Shown piece after piece: positions 8,384-18,281 of a DNA stretch of 34,152 nt. Source of the DNA: Flavobacteriales bacterium (GTDB lineage: Bacteria; Bacteroidota; Bacteroidia; Flavobacteriales; JANQLC01). The notes beneath the pieces are model-generated. The model was not told the DNA's origin. It searched no databases and worked only from the letters and a program-made list of their open reading frames with translations. The stretch covers positions 1 to 34,152 of the forward strand of contig JANQLC010000018.1 of NCBI GenBank assembly GCA_028280815.1. The letters are read 5' to 3'. The position numbers and the translations under genes are program-made. Position 1 is the stretch's first letter, and each line of letters begins with the position of its first letter.

Positions 8384-9720
8384 CGGATGAGTCGTCTCTT
8401 TATAGGTGCGGCCAAATCGCCTATATCTCCGGCTCCCATGGTGACCAGCACCTCAAAATCGATGTGTTTCAGTTCGTTCAACAATTTTCTCTTTGTCGTG
8501 ATCCGCTTATCCCTTATCTGAACCCTGTCGAGCAGGCTCGCCGCGCTCACCCCCTCTATGGGCGCTTCTCTGGCCGGATAAACCCCCAACAGCAACAAGC
8601 GGTCGAGACCGGAAAGCGCACGGGCAAAGTCATCGATGAAATCACGCGTACGACTGAACAAATGGGGCTGAAAAACACCGGTTATCTCCTTACCGGGGTA
8701 GCATGTGCGCACCGCGCTTAAAAAGGAGTCGATCTCCCTCGGGTGATGGGCGTAATCATCGATGTAAATGCGCTTGCCATCATCATAATGCACCGAGAAC
8801 CTGCGTCTTACACCTTTAAATTCTCTTAGGAGTGGACGCAATCCCTCAGGGTCAACGCCCAAAACATCGGCCATGGCCAAGGCGGCCAAAGCGTTCTCTA
8901 AGTTATACAGGCCCGGCAGCGGCCATATCCAATCCGACACGACTCGTGAGGGGGTTTTTAAGTCAAAGCGGTAACCCCGCTCTTGAATTCGAATGTTTTG
9001 GGCTTCGTAGTCGGCTGATTCTAAAGTAGAATAAGTCAAGCCTTTAAATGGGAGCCCTTTCTGGATCACCAGCCGAGCGGGATCTAGCCCGGAAACAAAG
9101 GCCTGAAAAGCCCGCTGTACACCCGCAGCGGTTTCATAGGTGTCCAAGTGGTCCGCGTCCATGCTGGTGACACAAGCGATCGCAGGGCGCAATTGCAAAA
9201 AGGAGCGATCGTACTCATCGGCCTCTACCACGGTTATATCGCCTGGATTTAAAATTAAATTGGATCGGTAATTTTCGGCAATCCCACCGAGAAAGGAAGT
9301 GGCTCCTACACGGGCCCGATCCAATACGTAACCCAATAGGGCAGTCGTAGTGGTTTTGCCGTGTGTGCCCGCCACCGCTAAGCAACGGGTATTTTCGGTA
9401 ATATGCCCCAACAGCTGGGCGCGCTTCCAAATGCGGAACCCCCCGTCCCTGAAATGACACCATACCGCGTGTGCCCGAGGGATGGCCGGTGTGGTGACCA
9501 CCAGCGTATCGGAAACGTCGAAGTCTCGCGGGATTTGATCGACATCCTCACCGTAGTGTACGGAGCAACCCGCTGAAGCGAGTTGTCGGGTCAAGGCCGT
9601 CTCCCTACGGTCGCAACCCGCAACGCGAAAAGACCGAGCGAGAAAGTAACGCGCCAAAGCGCTCATGCCGATCCCGCCGATGCCGATAAAGTAGAGCTTA
9701 TGTATCGAGTCCCATCTCAT
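8380..9720 (-). CDS. murC: UDP-N-acetylmuramate--L-alanine ligase
   Basis: Adds L-alanine to UDP-MurNAc, the first amino-acid step of peptidoglycan precursor synthesis. The Rossmann motif FIGIGGIGMSALA (11-23), the ATP loop GTHGKTTTT (118-126) and the downstream DEYDRSFL and HHPREI motifs are typical of MurC. The length, 446 aa, is normal. ATG 9720 overlaps the murG stop by four bases, and its own stop overlaps ftsQ, so translational coupling is likely. Confidence 0.97.
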   Translation of the reverse strand: MRWDSIHKLYFIGIGGIGMSALARYFLARSFRVAGCDRRETALTRQLASAGCSVHYGEDVDQIPRDFDVSDTLVVTTPAIPRAHAVWCHFRDGGFRIWKRAQLLGHITENTRCLAVAGTHGKTTTTALLGYVLDRARVGATSFLGGIAENYRSNLILNPGDITVVEADEYDRSFLQLRPAIACVTSMDADHLDTYETAAGVQRAFQAFVSGLDPARLVIQKGLPFKGLTYSTLESADYEAQNIRIQERGYRFDLKTPSRVVSDWIWPLPGLYNLENALAALAMADVLGVDPEGLRPLLREFKGVRRRFSVHYDDGKRIYIDDYAHHPREIDSFLSAVRTCYPGKEITGVFQPHLFSRTRDFIDDFARALSGLDRLLLLGVYPAREAPIEGVSAASLLDRVQIRDKRITTKRKLLNELKHIDFEVLVTMGAGDIGDLAAPIKRRLIR

Positions 9721-10808
9721 CTCATCAGCGTAAAGATTAGGTCTACGATCTCATGGGTGGCGCCTGGCCTGGCAAACTGTGCGATATTGCGTTCCAGCTC
9801 GCGCAGGGATTCCTCGTCCGCCAGCAAACTCGAAACTTTGGGCCAAAGCCGTTCCGAAGCGCGTTCGTCACTCACCCAAACCGCTGCTGCTGACCGCACC
9901 AATGCATCTGCATTTTTAGTCTGGTGATCCGCTGCAGCATGGGGCAAGGGTACCAGAACGGCTGCTTTTTGGGCTGCGCTCAATTCGGAAATGGCCATGG
10001 CACCGGCGCGTGAAACCACCAGATCGGCGGCCGCATAAGCCACGGACACATCGGGGACAAAATCGACGATTTTCACATGCTGTCTCTGCAAACCCTTCAA
10101 ATCGAGGTACTCTCGCACACCGGTTTGCCAGAGCAACTGCACATCGAGCCGATCTATCACCCCTTTCCAGACTCGATTCAAAGTCCGACTGCCCTGGCTA
10201 CCGCCAAAGGAACAGACCAATTTCGCATCCGGCCGAAAGCCGAGGACTTCCTTGGCTCTTTTCTTCTCCAGCCCCCCGACAAACAAATGCCTACGCACCG
10301 GATTGCCCGTCAGCCTGATCTTCTGTCTCGGGAAGTAGCGTTCCATATGGGGGTAAGCGACGCATATGTAGTCCGCCGTTCTCGCCAAAATTCTATTGGT
10401 CAGGCCCGGAACGGCATTCTGCTCTTGCACTATCGTAGGAACCTTCTTCTTTGCAGCCATATACAGCGCAGGGCCGCTGGCATAGCCGCCGGTACCGATG
10501 GCGACATCGGGTTGAAAGCCGCTCAGGATTTGTCCGGCTCGACGCAGGCTCTTCCACAGCTTAAAAGGGAAAGTCATATGCGTAAAGCTAACCTTTCTCT
10601 CTATGCCACTGATCGGCAAGGCTTGAATTTTATAGCCCGCTCGGGGTACGCTTTGCATTTCCATCCGGCCTGCAGCACCGACAAACAGAATGCGGGCAGC
10701 TGGCAAACGGTTTCTGATCTCATCAGCCAGCGCCAGGGCCGGAGAGATATGGCCGCCGGTTCCACCACCGCTAATCAATATGCTGGGCAATCGTTCTTGC
10801 AAATCCAC
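9717..10808 (-). CDS. murG: UDP-GlcNAc:lipid I N-acetylglucosaminyltransferase
   Basis: Peripheral inner-membrane enzyme that converts lipid I to lipid II. The N-terminal donor-fold loop ISGGGTGGHISPALALA (12-28) is diagnostic, and GSQGSRTLN and the C-terminal SRAGAMAISELSA and PLPHAAADHQ motifs follow the family. It is 363 aa from a GTG at 10808, which lies 38 bases inside the end of ftsW. No ATG is near, and the first conserved strand begins only eight residues in, so this start is the most likely. Confidence 0.96.
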   Translation of the reverse strand: MDLQERLPSILISGGGTGGHISPALALADEIRNRLPAARILFVGAAGRMEMQSVPRAGYKIQALPISGIERKVSFTHMTFPFKLWKSLRRAGQILSGFQPDVAIGTGGYASGPALYMAAKKKVPTIVQEQNAVPGLTNRILARTADYICVAYPHMERYFPRQKIRLTGNPVRRHLFVGGLEKKRAKEVLGFRPDAKLVCSFGGSQGSRTLNRVWKGVIDRLDVQLLWQTGVREYLDLKGLQRQHVKIVDFVPDVSVAYAAADLVVSRAGAMAISELSAAQKAAVLVPLPHAAADHQTKNADALVRSAAAVWVSDERASERLWPKVSSLLADEESLRELERNIAQFARPGATHEIVDLIFTLMR

Positions 10809-11970
10809 TTTCCGCCGATTCCAATCTGTCCTCTCGTTTCCCCTCAGTCAACACCCGACTGGCTGAAAGTATGATTCCCACTTCGAGACAGCTCATCCAC
10901 AGCGCAGTCCCACCACTGCTGATAAAGGGCATGGTCTGCCCGGTAACCGGGAGTAAGCCCACCGCTACGCCCATATTGACAAAGGCTTGAAATGCGATGG
11001 GCAACGCCATGCCGATCACCAAAAGAATACCAAAAAGGCTTGGCATCTTAGTGCTTATCACCATAATTCTGATAAAAAACAGTATGAACAACAATAAGAT
11101 AAGCGTACCGCCGACCCATCCGTATTCCTCTACGATAACGGCAAAGATAAAGTCCGATGAAGACTGGGGTAAAAAATCTTTTTGAGCGCTCTTTCCAGGT
11201 CCGACCCCGAACACACCGCCAGATGCTATCGCGATCTTCGCTTTCTCACTTTGATAGCCATCTCCTGCTGCCCGGTTGCAAAAGCGCTGCACACGGCTTA
11301 TCCAAGTGTTCACTCGACTGGGCAACACATCGGGAAAAGCCTTGGCAGTCAGTACAAAGAGGATGAATCCAAGCGTCGCGAATGCCAGTATAAGACCCGT
11401 ATACCGAGCGGGGAAACCACCGATGAAAAGCATGATTAAGACCATGGTGAACAAGAGTGCTGCCGTTGAGAAGCCGGCCGGTAAAATGAGTCCACAAATC
11501 AAGGAAACCGGTACAAAAAAATCGACCAAAGCCTCTCTAAACCGCAGCGGAACCCCTTGTATTTTGCTGAGGTAACGAGCCGTATAGGCCATGACAACCC
11601 AGGTGGCCAGAGAAGCGGTTTGAAAGGAGAGGTGGACAAAGGGAACCTGAATCCAGCGGCTGGCATTTGCGCCCGCAACCGTCTTGCCCTGCAACAGGGT
11701 AGCGACCAAGAGCACGACTACCACGGGCAAGCCGATGACGGACAGCCCACCGATATACCGGTAATTGATGCGGTGCGTGAAGTATAAAATGGCAAACCCG
11801 CTGCCGAGGAGCAGGGCGTGTTTAAAGAGGTATCGAAAGGTGTTGCCGTTGCCATACAGATAAGCCAAATTGCTGCTGGCGCTGTAAATGGGCAGGAATG
11901 AAAACAGCCCGATAAGCGCGATATAAGCCCATAGGTATTTGTCTCCCCGTATGTGTAACCCCTTAGACAC
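10771..11970 (-). CDS. ftsW: Septal peptidoglycan polymerase FtsW (SEDS)
   Basis: SEDS-family integral membrane glycosyltransferase that works with the septal transpeptidase FtsI. The 399 residues are mostly hydrophobic, with about ten membrane spans. The region GDGYQSEKAKIAIASGGVFG and the C-terminal PFISSGGTALWMSCLEVGI are SEDS hallmarks. It starts at GTG 11970, three bases after murD ends, and overlaps murG. FtsW rather than RodA is chosen because it is embedded in the dcw cluster. Confidence 0.95.
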   Translation of the reverse strand: MSKGLHIRGDKYLWAYIALIGLFSFLPIYSASSNLAYLYGNGNTFRYLFKHALLLGSGFAILYFTHRINYRYIGGLSVIGLPVVVVLLVATLLQGKTVAGANASRWIQVPFVHLSFQTASLATWVVMAYTARYLSKIQGVPLRFREALVDFFVPVSLICGLILPAGFSTAALLFTMVLIMLFIGGFPARYTGLILAFATLGFILFVLTAKAFPDVLPSRVNTWISRVQRFCNRAAGDGYQSEKAKIAIASGGVFGVGPGKSAQKDFLPQSSSDFIFAVIVEEYGWVGGTLILLLFILFFIRIMVISTKMPSLFGILLVIGMALPIAFQAFVNMGVAVGLLPVTGQTMPFISSGGTALWMSCLEVGIILSASRVLTEGKREDRLESAESGFARTIAQHID

Positions 11971-11973
11971 GCC

Positions 11974-13311
11974 CTATAATTTTTTTACCTCTGCTTTAAA
12001 CTGGTCTCCCCTATCCGCATAGTCTTCAAAGAGGTCAAAGCTCGCACAAGCGGGTGACAACAATACGTTGTCTCCTTTTTTCCCCAATATATAGGCCGTT
12101 TTTACCGCCTTTCTCATGGACGTCGTCTCTACGATGATCGGAACGTGGGGTTCAAAAAAACCGACGATTCTAGAATTGTCGATTCCCAAGGCTACCATCG
12201 CCCGCACTTTCTCCTTTACCAGGGGGAGCAAATCGCGGTAATCATTCCCTTTATCGACACCCCCCGCGATCCATACGGTGGGGCTTTCCATGCTTTGCAA
12301 GGCGTAAAACGCAGCGTTCACATTGGTCGCCTTGGAGTCGTTTACAAAGCGCATCTCGTGAATTTTCAAGACGGGTTCTAAGCGATGGGGTACCGCGGCA
12401 AAGTCCGATAAGCTCTGACGTATGGTTTCCTTGCTGATCTGCATCAGAGAAGCCGCCAATCCAGCTGCCATCGCATTTTGCACATTGTGTTTTCCGCTCA
12501 ATGCCAAGTCACTTATCTTCATCGTAAAACTGTTTTTGCGCGTTTTAAATCGGACTTCACCGCCCTGCACCCAGGCGCCTTCCGCTAGGGTTTGATCGGT
12601 TGAAAAAGCATAGGTCTCAGCCGGCGATCGATGGGTCTCTAAGCGGCTTGCGATGGTTTTATCATCTGCGTTATAGAGGAGAAAACCTCGGGCGTCCTGG
12701 TTCATCGCGATTTTAAACTTGGCTGCCGCGTAGCTTTCAAAACCGCCGGCATAGCGATCTAAGTGATCGGGCGTAATATTGGTAATCACAGCGATATGGG
12801 GTTTAAAGGTTTGGATGTTATCCAGCTGAAAACTGCTGATTTCCAACGCGTAAACCGGATGGGGCTCCACGGCGACCATATGGGCAAAACTCCGGCCTGT
12901 GTTGCCGCCCAGTCCCGAATCGATTCCCCCGCTTTTCAAAATGTGGTGAATCCAAGACGCCGTGGTCGTCTTACCATTGCTGCCGGTCACCCCGACGAGG
13001 ACGGAATCCGTATGACGCGCGGCGAGTTCCACCTCCGAGATCACCGATATGTCGCGCTCGAACAAACGCTGTACAATGGGAATTTCATTTGGAATGCCCG
13101 GGCTTTTCACCACCTCATCTGCATGTAAAATCTCAATCTCGGCGTGGCCGTTTTCTTCAAATCGGATTCCGTGGCGCAAGAGAAGATCTCTGTATTGGGC
13201 TTTGAGGCTACCGCTATCGGACAAGAAGACATCAAAACCCTTCCGCTTACCTAAGATCGCAGCGCCGACGCCGCTTTCTCCTCCCCCTAAGACGATCAAC
13301 TTTTTCATCAT
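11974..13311 (-). CDS. murD: UDP-MurNAc-L-Ala:D-glutamate ligase
   Basis: Adds D-glutamate to UDP-MurNAc-L-Ala. The N-terminal dinucleotide-like loop VLGGGESGVGAAILG (7-21), the ATP loop VTGSNGKTTT (108-117), the segment NITPDHLDRY and the C-terminal LSPACASFDLFEDYADRG are all typical. The length is 445 aa. ATG 13311 overlaps the mraY stop (ATGATG), with a second in-frame ATG directly after; either could be used. Confidence 0.97.
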   Translation of the reverse strand: MMKKLIVLGGGESGVGAAILGKRKGFDVFLSDSGSLKAQYRDLLLRHGIRFEENGHAEIEILHADEVVKSPGIPNEIPIVQRLFERDISVISEVELAARHTDSVLVGVTGSNGKTTTASWIHHILKSGGIDSGLGGNTGRSFAHMVAVEPHPVYALEISSFQLDNIQTFKPHIAVITNITPDHLDRYAGGFESYAAAKFKIAMNQDARGFLLYNADDKTIASRLETHRSPAETYAFSTDQTLAEGAWVQGGEVRFKTRKNSFTMKISDLALSGKHNVQNAMAAGLAASLMQISKETIRQSLSDFAAVPHRLEPVLKIHEMRFVNDSKATNVNAAFYALQSMESPTVWIAGGVDKGNDYRDLLPLVKEKVRAMVALGIDNSRIVGFFEPHVPIIVETTSMRKAVKTAYILGKKGDNVLLSPACASFDLFEDYADRGDQFKAEVKKL

Positions 13312-14522
13312 CGCACTTTTAGGGTGATAAGGGCTACGAGAGCCAGCAAAAATGCCACGATTAAAAATCGCGACACGATCTTACTCTCGTGCCAACCCTT
13401 TTTCTGATAATGGTGGTGCAGCGGAGCCATTAAAAACACCCGCCTGCCAGTCCCATATTTCTCTTTGGTGTACCGGAAGTAGGCGAGCTGTAGAATGACC
13501 GATAGACTCTCGATGAAAAACACACCCCCTATCAAAATCAACAACAACTCCTTGCGAACCGCCACCGCAATAACGGCGAGGACACCGCCGATGGTCAAGC
13601 TGCCGGTGTCACCCATAAAAACCTGTGCTGGGTAGGTGTTATACCAGAGAAAGCCGATCAATCCGCCTGCCAGCGCAGCGATAAAGACCACCACCTCACC
13701 GATATGGGGGATGTACATGATGTCGAGGTAATTCGCAAAGACGATGTTGCCAGACACCCATACCAAAACGGCATAAGCACCCAAGGCTACAGAAGCCGTG
13801 CTAGCAGCCAAGCCATCTAAACCATCCGTCAAGTTAATCGCATTGGAAACGGCTGTAATGATAAATATGACCACGGGTATAAAGACGATCCAGGCACAGC
13901 GCTGATAATCCCTTCCCACCCATTTGAGCCAGGCGGCATAATCCAATTCATTGTGCTTGGTGAACGGCAAGGTGGTTTTTAAAGCGTGCTTTTCTTCTTT
14001 GAATGCCGGGTTTGCCATTTGAGCTGTCGATTTGTAATCCTTCTCTTTGATGGTAACCCCATCGTTAAAGTAGAGGGTAGCGCCTACCACCACACCGAGG
14101 ACGACTTGTCCAAATACCTTAAACCTCGCCTTTAGACCTCGTTTGTTCTTCCTAAAAATTTTGATGTAATCATCGGCAAAACCGATAAAGCCCATCCACA
14201 GGGTGGTAAAGATGAGGAGCGCCACATATACATTGTCGAGCCGCGCGAAGAGTAGCGTCGGGATGAGCGTAGCCGCTATGATGATCAAGCCCCCCAAAGT
14301 GGGGGTTCCCCGCTTTTGACTCTGCCCTTCCAAACCCAGGTCCCGTACGGATTCACCGATTTGTCTCCGCCTTAAAAAACCGATGACACGCCTGCCGTAG
14401 AGCGCCGCGATCAACAGGGAGAGCACGCCGGTCAAACCCGCGCGAAACGACAAGTACCGAAACATCCTCGCACCGGGGAAATCATAGCTCCTCCTCAGAA
14501 AATCAAACAGGTAGTACAGCAT
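13308..14522 (-). CDS. mraY: Phospho-MurNAc-pentapeptide translocase
   Basis: Integral membrane enzyme that transfers phospho-MurNAc-pentapeptide to undecaprenyl phosphate, giving lipid I. The catalytic aspartate motif FADDYIK (115-121), NLTDGLDGLA (230-239) and the C-terminal MAPLHHHYQ are present, with about ten membrane spans. At 404 aa it is longer than the roughly 360-aa E. coli protein. The extra length is a polar stretch around residues 155-205, an insertion I associate with Bacteroidota MraY. It begins at ATG 14522, overlapping the murE stop by one base. Confidence 0.97.
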   Translation of the reverse strand: MLYYLFDFLRRSYDFPGARMFRYLSFRAGLTGVLSLLIAALYGRRVIGFLRRRQIGESVRDLGLEGQSQKRGTPTLGGLIIIAATLIPTLLFARLDNVYVALLIFTTLWMGFIGFADDYIKIFRKNKRGLKARFKVFGQVVLGVVVGATLYFNDGVTIKEKDYKSTAQMANPAFKEEKHALKTTLPFTKHNELDYAAWLKWVGRDYQRCAWIVFIPVVIFIITAVSNAINLTDGLDGLAASTASVALGAYAVLVWVSGNIVFANYLDIMYIPHIGEVVVFIAALAGGLIGFLWYNTYPAQVFMGDTGSLTIGGVLAVIAVAVRKELLLILIGGVFFIESLSVILQLAYFRYTKEKYGTGRRVFLMAPLHHHYQKKGWHESKIVSRFLIVAFLLALVALITLKVR

Positions 14523-15985
14523 TACTTCTCTCGCTCTTGTAAGGATTCCATCAAAACGGCAAAGTCGTCAAAAGGGTATCGAACGCCTTGGATTTCCTCG
14601 TAGTCTTGGTGCCCTTTTCCCGCGAGCAGAACGATATCAGCCGCAGCAGCCCGCGCACCGGCCATGCGGATGGCTTCTGCTCGATCGGGAACGACTAAAA
14701 CGCGGGACGTTAAACGAGGGGGAATCCCAGCTTGCATATCCCTTAGGATAACCGAAGGGTCTTCAAATCGCGGGTTGTCTGAGGTCAGTATCACCTCATC
14801 CGATAGATTTGCTGCAATTCGCCCCATCTCAGGTCTTTTCGACTTGTCTCGATTTCCGCCACAGCCCAATACGGTGATGAGCTTTTCGCCTCGGGTTCGC
14901 AGCTCGCCAATCGTCTTCAGCACCTTTGAAAGTGCGTCCGGCGTATGCGCGTAATCGACCACCACATGAACCCCGGTATCGGATTGCGCATATTGAAACC
15001 GGCCCTTCACACCGCGCAACAGACTCATGGCTTGTAAAACCGCTGGGGCATCCTGGCCCAACAACCTGGCGATCCCATATACAGCGAGTAAATTATAGGC
15101 GTTAAAGTCGCCCACCAGGGGGGAAGACAAATCTGTACCGCCTAGGGAAAGCAGCATGCCGGAAAAGCGGTTTTCCAAAACCCGAGCCTTAAAATCCGCA
15201 GCGCGTCGCAAGGCGTAAGTGTAAACCTCGGCCCGGGTGTTTTGGACCATCACCCTACCATTTTTATCATCGGCATTGAAAAGCGCAAAGGATTGCCTAG
15301 GCAATCGGTCAAAAAAGCGCTTTTTGGTATCCCTGTAATTCGCAAAGCGCCGGTGGTAATCCAAGTGCTCGTGTGTGAGATTGGTAAACACAGCCCCAGC
15401 AAAGTGCAAGCCTTCTATGCGATATTGAGAGATGGCGTGTGAGCTCACCTCCATGAAGGCATAAGCAACTCCTGCGTCTAACATCTGCTTCAACACCCGA
15501 TTGAGCTGAACCGCATCGGGGGTGGTCCGCTCGGTTTCCAAGCGTTTGTCCCCTATGAGAATCTGAATGGTGGAAATCAAGCCACAAGCATAGCCCAATG
15601 CGCTGAACAACCGATGGGAAAGCGTTGCCGTGGTCGTCTTGCCGTTCGTGCCGGTTATGCCGATCAACTTCAGCTTGGAGCTGGGATTGCCGTAGTAGCT
15701 CGAAGCGACAAGGCCCAAAGCCCGCGCTGTGTTTTTTACCACCACATAGGTCACCTTAGCACTTCGCTCAGCTGGCATTTCTTCGCAAAGGACTGCGATA
15801 GCACCCTTGGAGATGGCGGCTGACATATATTGATGCCCATCTGTTATCGTACCGCGAATCGCTACGAAAAGCGCGCGATCCCGCACGCGCCGCGAATCGA
15901 ATCGAACGGATGTTATCACCACAGACGGATCGCCCGTGATTTCCACAATCGAAACACCATGCAATATGTCCGCCAAATTTTTCAC
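14522..15985 (-). CDS. murE: UDP-MurNAc-L-Ala-D-Glu:meso-diaminopimelate ligase
   Basis: Adds the third peptide residue to the peptidoglycan precursor. The ATP loop GTNGKTTT (112-119), THEHLDYH and DYAHTPDAL are typical Mur-ligase motifs. The DNPR motif at 403-406 marks enzymes that use meso-diaminopimelate rather than lysine, so a DAP-type peptidoglycan is predicted. It is 487 aa from GTG 15985, which overlaps the ftsI stop by four bases (GTGA). Confidence 0.97.
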   Translation of the reverse strand: MKNLADILHGVSIVEITGDPSVVITSVRFDSRRVRDRALFVAIRGTITDGHQYMSAAISKGAIAVLCEEMPAERSAKVTYVVVKNTARALGLVASSYYGNPSSKLKLIGITGTNGKTTTATLSHRLFSALGYACGLISTIQILIGDKRLETERTTPDAVQLNRVLKQMLDAGVAYAFMEVSSHAISQYRIEGLHFAGAVFTNLTHEHLDYHRRFANYRDTKKRFFDRLPRQSFALFNADDKNGRVMVQNTRAEVYTYALRRAADFKARVLENRFSGMLLSLGGTDLSSPLVGDFNAYNLLAVYGIARLLGQDAPAVLQAMSLLRGVKGRFQYAQSDTGVHVVVDYAHTPDALSKVLKTIGELRTRGEKLITVLGCGGNRDKSKRPEMGRIAANLSDEVILTSDNPRFEDPSVILRDMQAGIPPRLTSRVLVVPDRAEAIRMAGARAAAADIVLLAGKGHQDYEEIQGVRYPFDDFAVLMESLQEREK

Positions 15986-17970
15986 GACTGCAAACGAAGA
16001 CGGATTGCGGAATGAGGTGAAATGGGGGTCCCGGCCTTGGGATACTGAGCCACCACCTTTCCCACGCCGCGATAAGTCACCTTCAGGCCGCGGTTCTCCA
16101 ATTGAGAGACGATCTGCATACCGGGTGCGTTCAATACATTGGGCATCTCATTCAAGTGCGCACTTAGTTTTCGGTATGGAAAGCGCTTTTCGGTTAGCCC
16201 TTGGGTTGCCACTGCGGTCTGACGGGCTTGGGCATCGACTTTTGGGGTGTGTGCGTAAAGGTAGTGTGCGATTCGTTTAAAAACCGGGCCGGCCACCTGT
16301 GCGCCATAATGACCGCCTTGCGGCTTGTGCACGACCACTATGCAGGAATACCTCAGATGTTCAGCTGGGAAGTAGCCGCACAGAGACGCTCTGTACTGCA
16401 GCGGTTGATCCTTTCGCCAGTATTCGACCTGTACCGTTCCGGTTTTACCCGCCATGGTAAACGCATCGGATCGCAAATGTTTAGCCGTTCCGTCCACAAA
16501 GACACCTTTGAGCATGTCTTGCGCTTTTCCCAGTGTCTCCTCAGAGCAGATAGCGGGGTTTAAAATTTCCGGTCCAAACACCCTTTCCACTTTTCCACCG
16601 CGCGAGATCGCCTTCACGAATCTGGGTTTTACCAGCTCACCGTCATTGGCCACCGCATTGTAAAAGCTGAGTATTTGCAAGGGCGTCAATCGCAGGCCAT
16701 AGCCATAGGCCATCCAGGGCAATGCGATCCCCGACCAGCTCGGGTCATTTGGATTCGGAATCCGCGGCTCGCCTTCACCGGGAATAGCCAAGTGGAGCTT
16801 TTCATTTAACCGCCATTTGTACAAGCGATCGACAAATCTCTCCGGATGGTCTTTGTAGTGCTTCAAAATGAGCTTGGCCATGCCGACGTTTGAGGATACC
16901 TCAAAAACCCTTTTGGCGCTGATCACGCCGTATCCCCCAGGACGGGCATCCCGAATGTAATTGCCGTAGTAGCGCATCACGCCGCCCTGCGTATCGACCT
17001 GAGTCGTCGTATCGATTACGCGGTCTTCCAGAGCCACCATCAGGGACATCAATTTAAAGAGCGAACCGGGCTCTGCAGATTCGAATACGGCGTAATTTCG
17101 CTTTTCGTAAAGCGATCCATCCGCAGCGCGCCCCAGGTTCACCATCGCTTTTATCTCTCCCGTCTTCACTTCCATAACCACCGCGCAGCCGTGGTCGGCT
17201 CGAAACTTCTCCACAGCCTCCAACAAGGCGTGATGCGCTATATTTTGAATATCCAGGTCGATCGTGGTCACCACATCCGCACCGTCTTCGGGTTCGATCT
17301 CATCCGAATCGCCAAGGGGCTTCCACCGCCCCTGTGCAATGCGCTGCTCCAAGCGCCGTCCATCCCTGCCGCGCAAATAATAACCATATACCCCTTCTAT
17401 TCCAACACGGCCGCGGTAATCATCAAATCCGATGGTTCGGGCTGCCAGCACACCCATGGGATTTACGCGTACCAGCTTGCGCACTGCGATTAATCCCCCT
17501 TTGAAACGCCCGTGATTCAATATCGGAAATGCCTGCAGGCGCATGTAATCGGGATAGGTCAAATTTCGATTCAACAGCAAATAGCGATTGCCTTTGCGGC
17601 GATTGCTGAGCAAAAGCTTCCTGTAGTAAGCGGCCGTTTGGCTATGCGGTAGGGCTGCCAAGGAATCGGCCAAGGCTTCGTAATTTCGATCGAAAAGGTC
17701 TCTATCAACTGCTTTTAAATCGATCCGAATGTCGTACGCCGATAGGGTGACAGCCATCAAATCGCCCTTTTCGGTGTAAATATTGCCTCGCTTAGCTGGC
17801 ACTACGGCATTCCTTATCGCGCTCGATGCCGCCATTTTTTTATACGCAGCACCTCGATAAACGGAAATGTAAATCATCTGTAACCAAATGGCTGCGCCAA
17901 AGCACAGCAAAAAGGCTGAAAACAGATAAAACCGCCCCAATATCTTCGTCTTCTCAAATCCCACGATCAC
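15982..17970 (-). CDS. ftsI: Septal penicillin-binding protein with C-terminal PASTA domain
   Basis: Septum-specific DD-transpeptidase (PBP3 class) that cross-links peptidoglycan in partnership with FtsW. A signal-anchor lies at about 12-36, followed by the PBP dimerisation domain and the transpeptidase domain. The catalytic motifs are SLFK (serine 303, lysine 306), SSN (359-361) and KTGT (509-512). Residues 610-662 form one PASTA repeat (PNVLNAPGMQIVSQLENRGL). The 662-aa length is usual for PASTA-bearing homologues. It starts at GTG 17970, overlapping the ftsL-like gene by four bases. Confidence 0.96.
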   Translation of the reverse strand: MIVGFEKTKILGRFYLFSAFLLCFGAAIWLQMIYISVYRGAAYKKMAASSAIRNAVVPAKRGNIYTEKGDLMAVTLSAYDIRIDLKAVDRDLFDRNYEALADSLAALPHSQTAAYYRKLLLSNRRKGNRYLLLNRNLTYPDYMRLQAFPILNHGRFKGGLIAVRKLVRVNPMGVLAARTIGFDDYRGRVGIEGVYGYYLRGRDGRRLEQRIAQGRWKPLGDSDEIEPEDGADVVTTIDLDIQNIAHHALLEAVEKFRADHGCAVVMEVKTGEIKAMVNLGRAADGSLYEKRNYAVFESAEPGSLFKLMSLMVALEDRVIDTTTQVDTQGGVMRYYGNYIRDARPGGYGVISAKRVFEVSSNVGMAKLILKHYKDHPERFVDRLYKWRLNEKLHLAIPGEGEPRIPNPNDPSWSGIALPWMAYGYGLRLTPLQILSFYNAVANDGELVKPRFVKAISRGGKVERVFGPEILNPAICSEETLGKAQDMLKGVFVDGTAKHLRSDAFTMAGKTGTVQVEYWRKDQPLQYRASLCGYFPAEHLRYSCIVVVHKPQGGHYGAQVAGPVFKRIAHYLYAHTPKVDAQARQTAVATQGLTEKRFPYRKLSAHLNEMPNVLNAPGMQIVSQLENRGLKVTYRGVGKVVAQYPKAGTPISPHSAIRLRLQS

Positions 17971-18281
17971 CCTTTATCCACATAGATCAAAGCAGGGGGA
18001 TGGGAGGGAGGCTTCAACCCCGCCTCCTCCACCTGAGCCGCTACTTCCATTTCCAACCCGCTGGTTCGCAAATGGGCACGGATGCTGATAAACTCAGCCT
18101 TCAACCCGCGCACTTCATCCCTCAACTCGGCTATTTGAAATATCTTTCGATCCATCCGATGTGAACCGGCTATACTGATCAACCCCAAAACAGCGAGGAA
18201 AACGACAAACCGCCAATTTCTAACCGCCGTTTGGTCTACCAAAAATTTCCCCTTTACCAGGCTTATCAAGACATGAATCAT
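17967..18281 (-). CDS. ftsL: FtsL-like small bitopic division protein
   Basis: The 104-residue protein has one hydrophobic segment (about 22-40, NWRFVVFLAVLGLISIAG) and then a heptad-like stretch (FQIAELRDEVRGLKAEFISI) that predicts a short periplasmic coiled coil. That is FtsL topology. Sequence similarity in this family is weak, and the call depends on its place between rsmH and ftsI. Its ATG overlaps the rsmH stop and its stop overlaps the ftsI start, so expression is tightly coupled. The known role is scaffolding FtsQ and the FtsW-FtsI synthase. Confidence 0.78.
   Translation of the reverse strand: MIHVLISLVKGKFLVDQTAVRNWRFVVFLAVLGLISIAGSHRMDRKIFQIAELRDEVRGLKAEFISIRAHLRTSGLEMEVAAQVEEAGLKPPSHPPALIYVDKG

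Noticed and set aside
10077-10874. A 265-codon plus-strand frame opposite murG
   Set aside because: Antisense shadow; murG motifs on the minus strand are complete.
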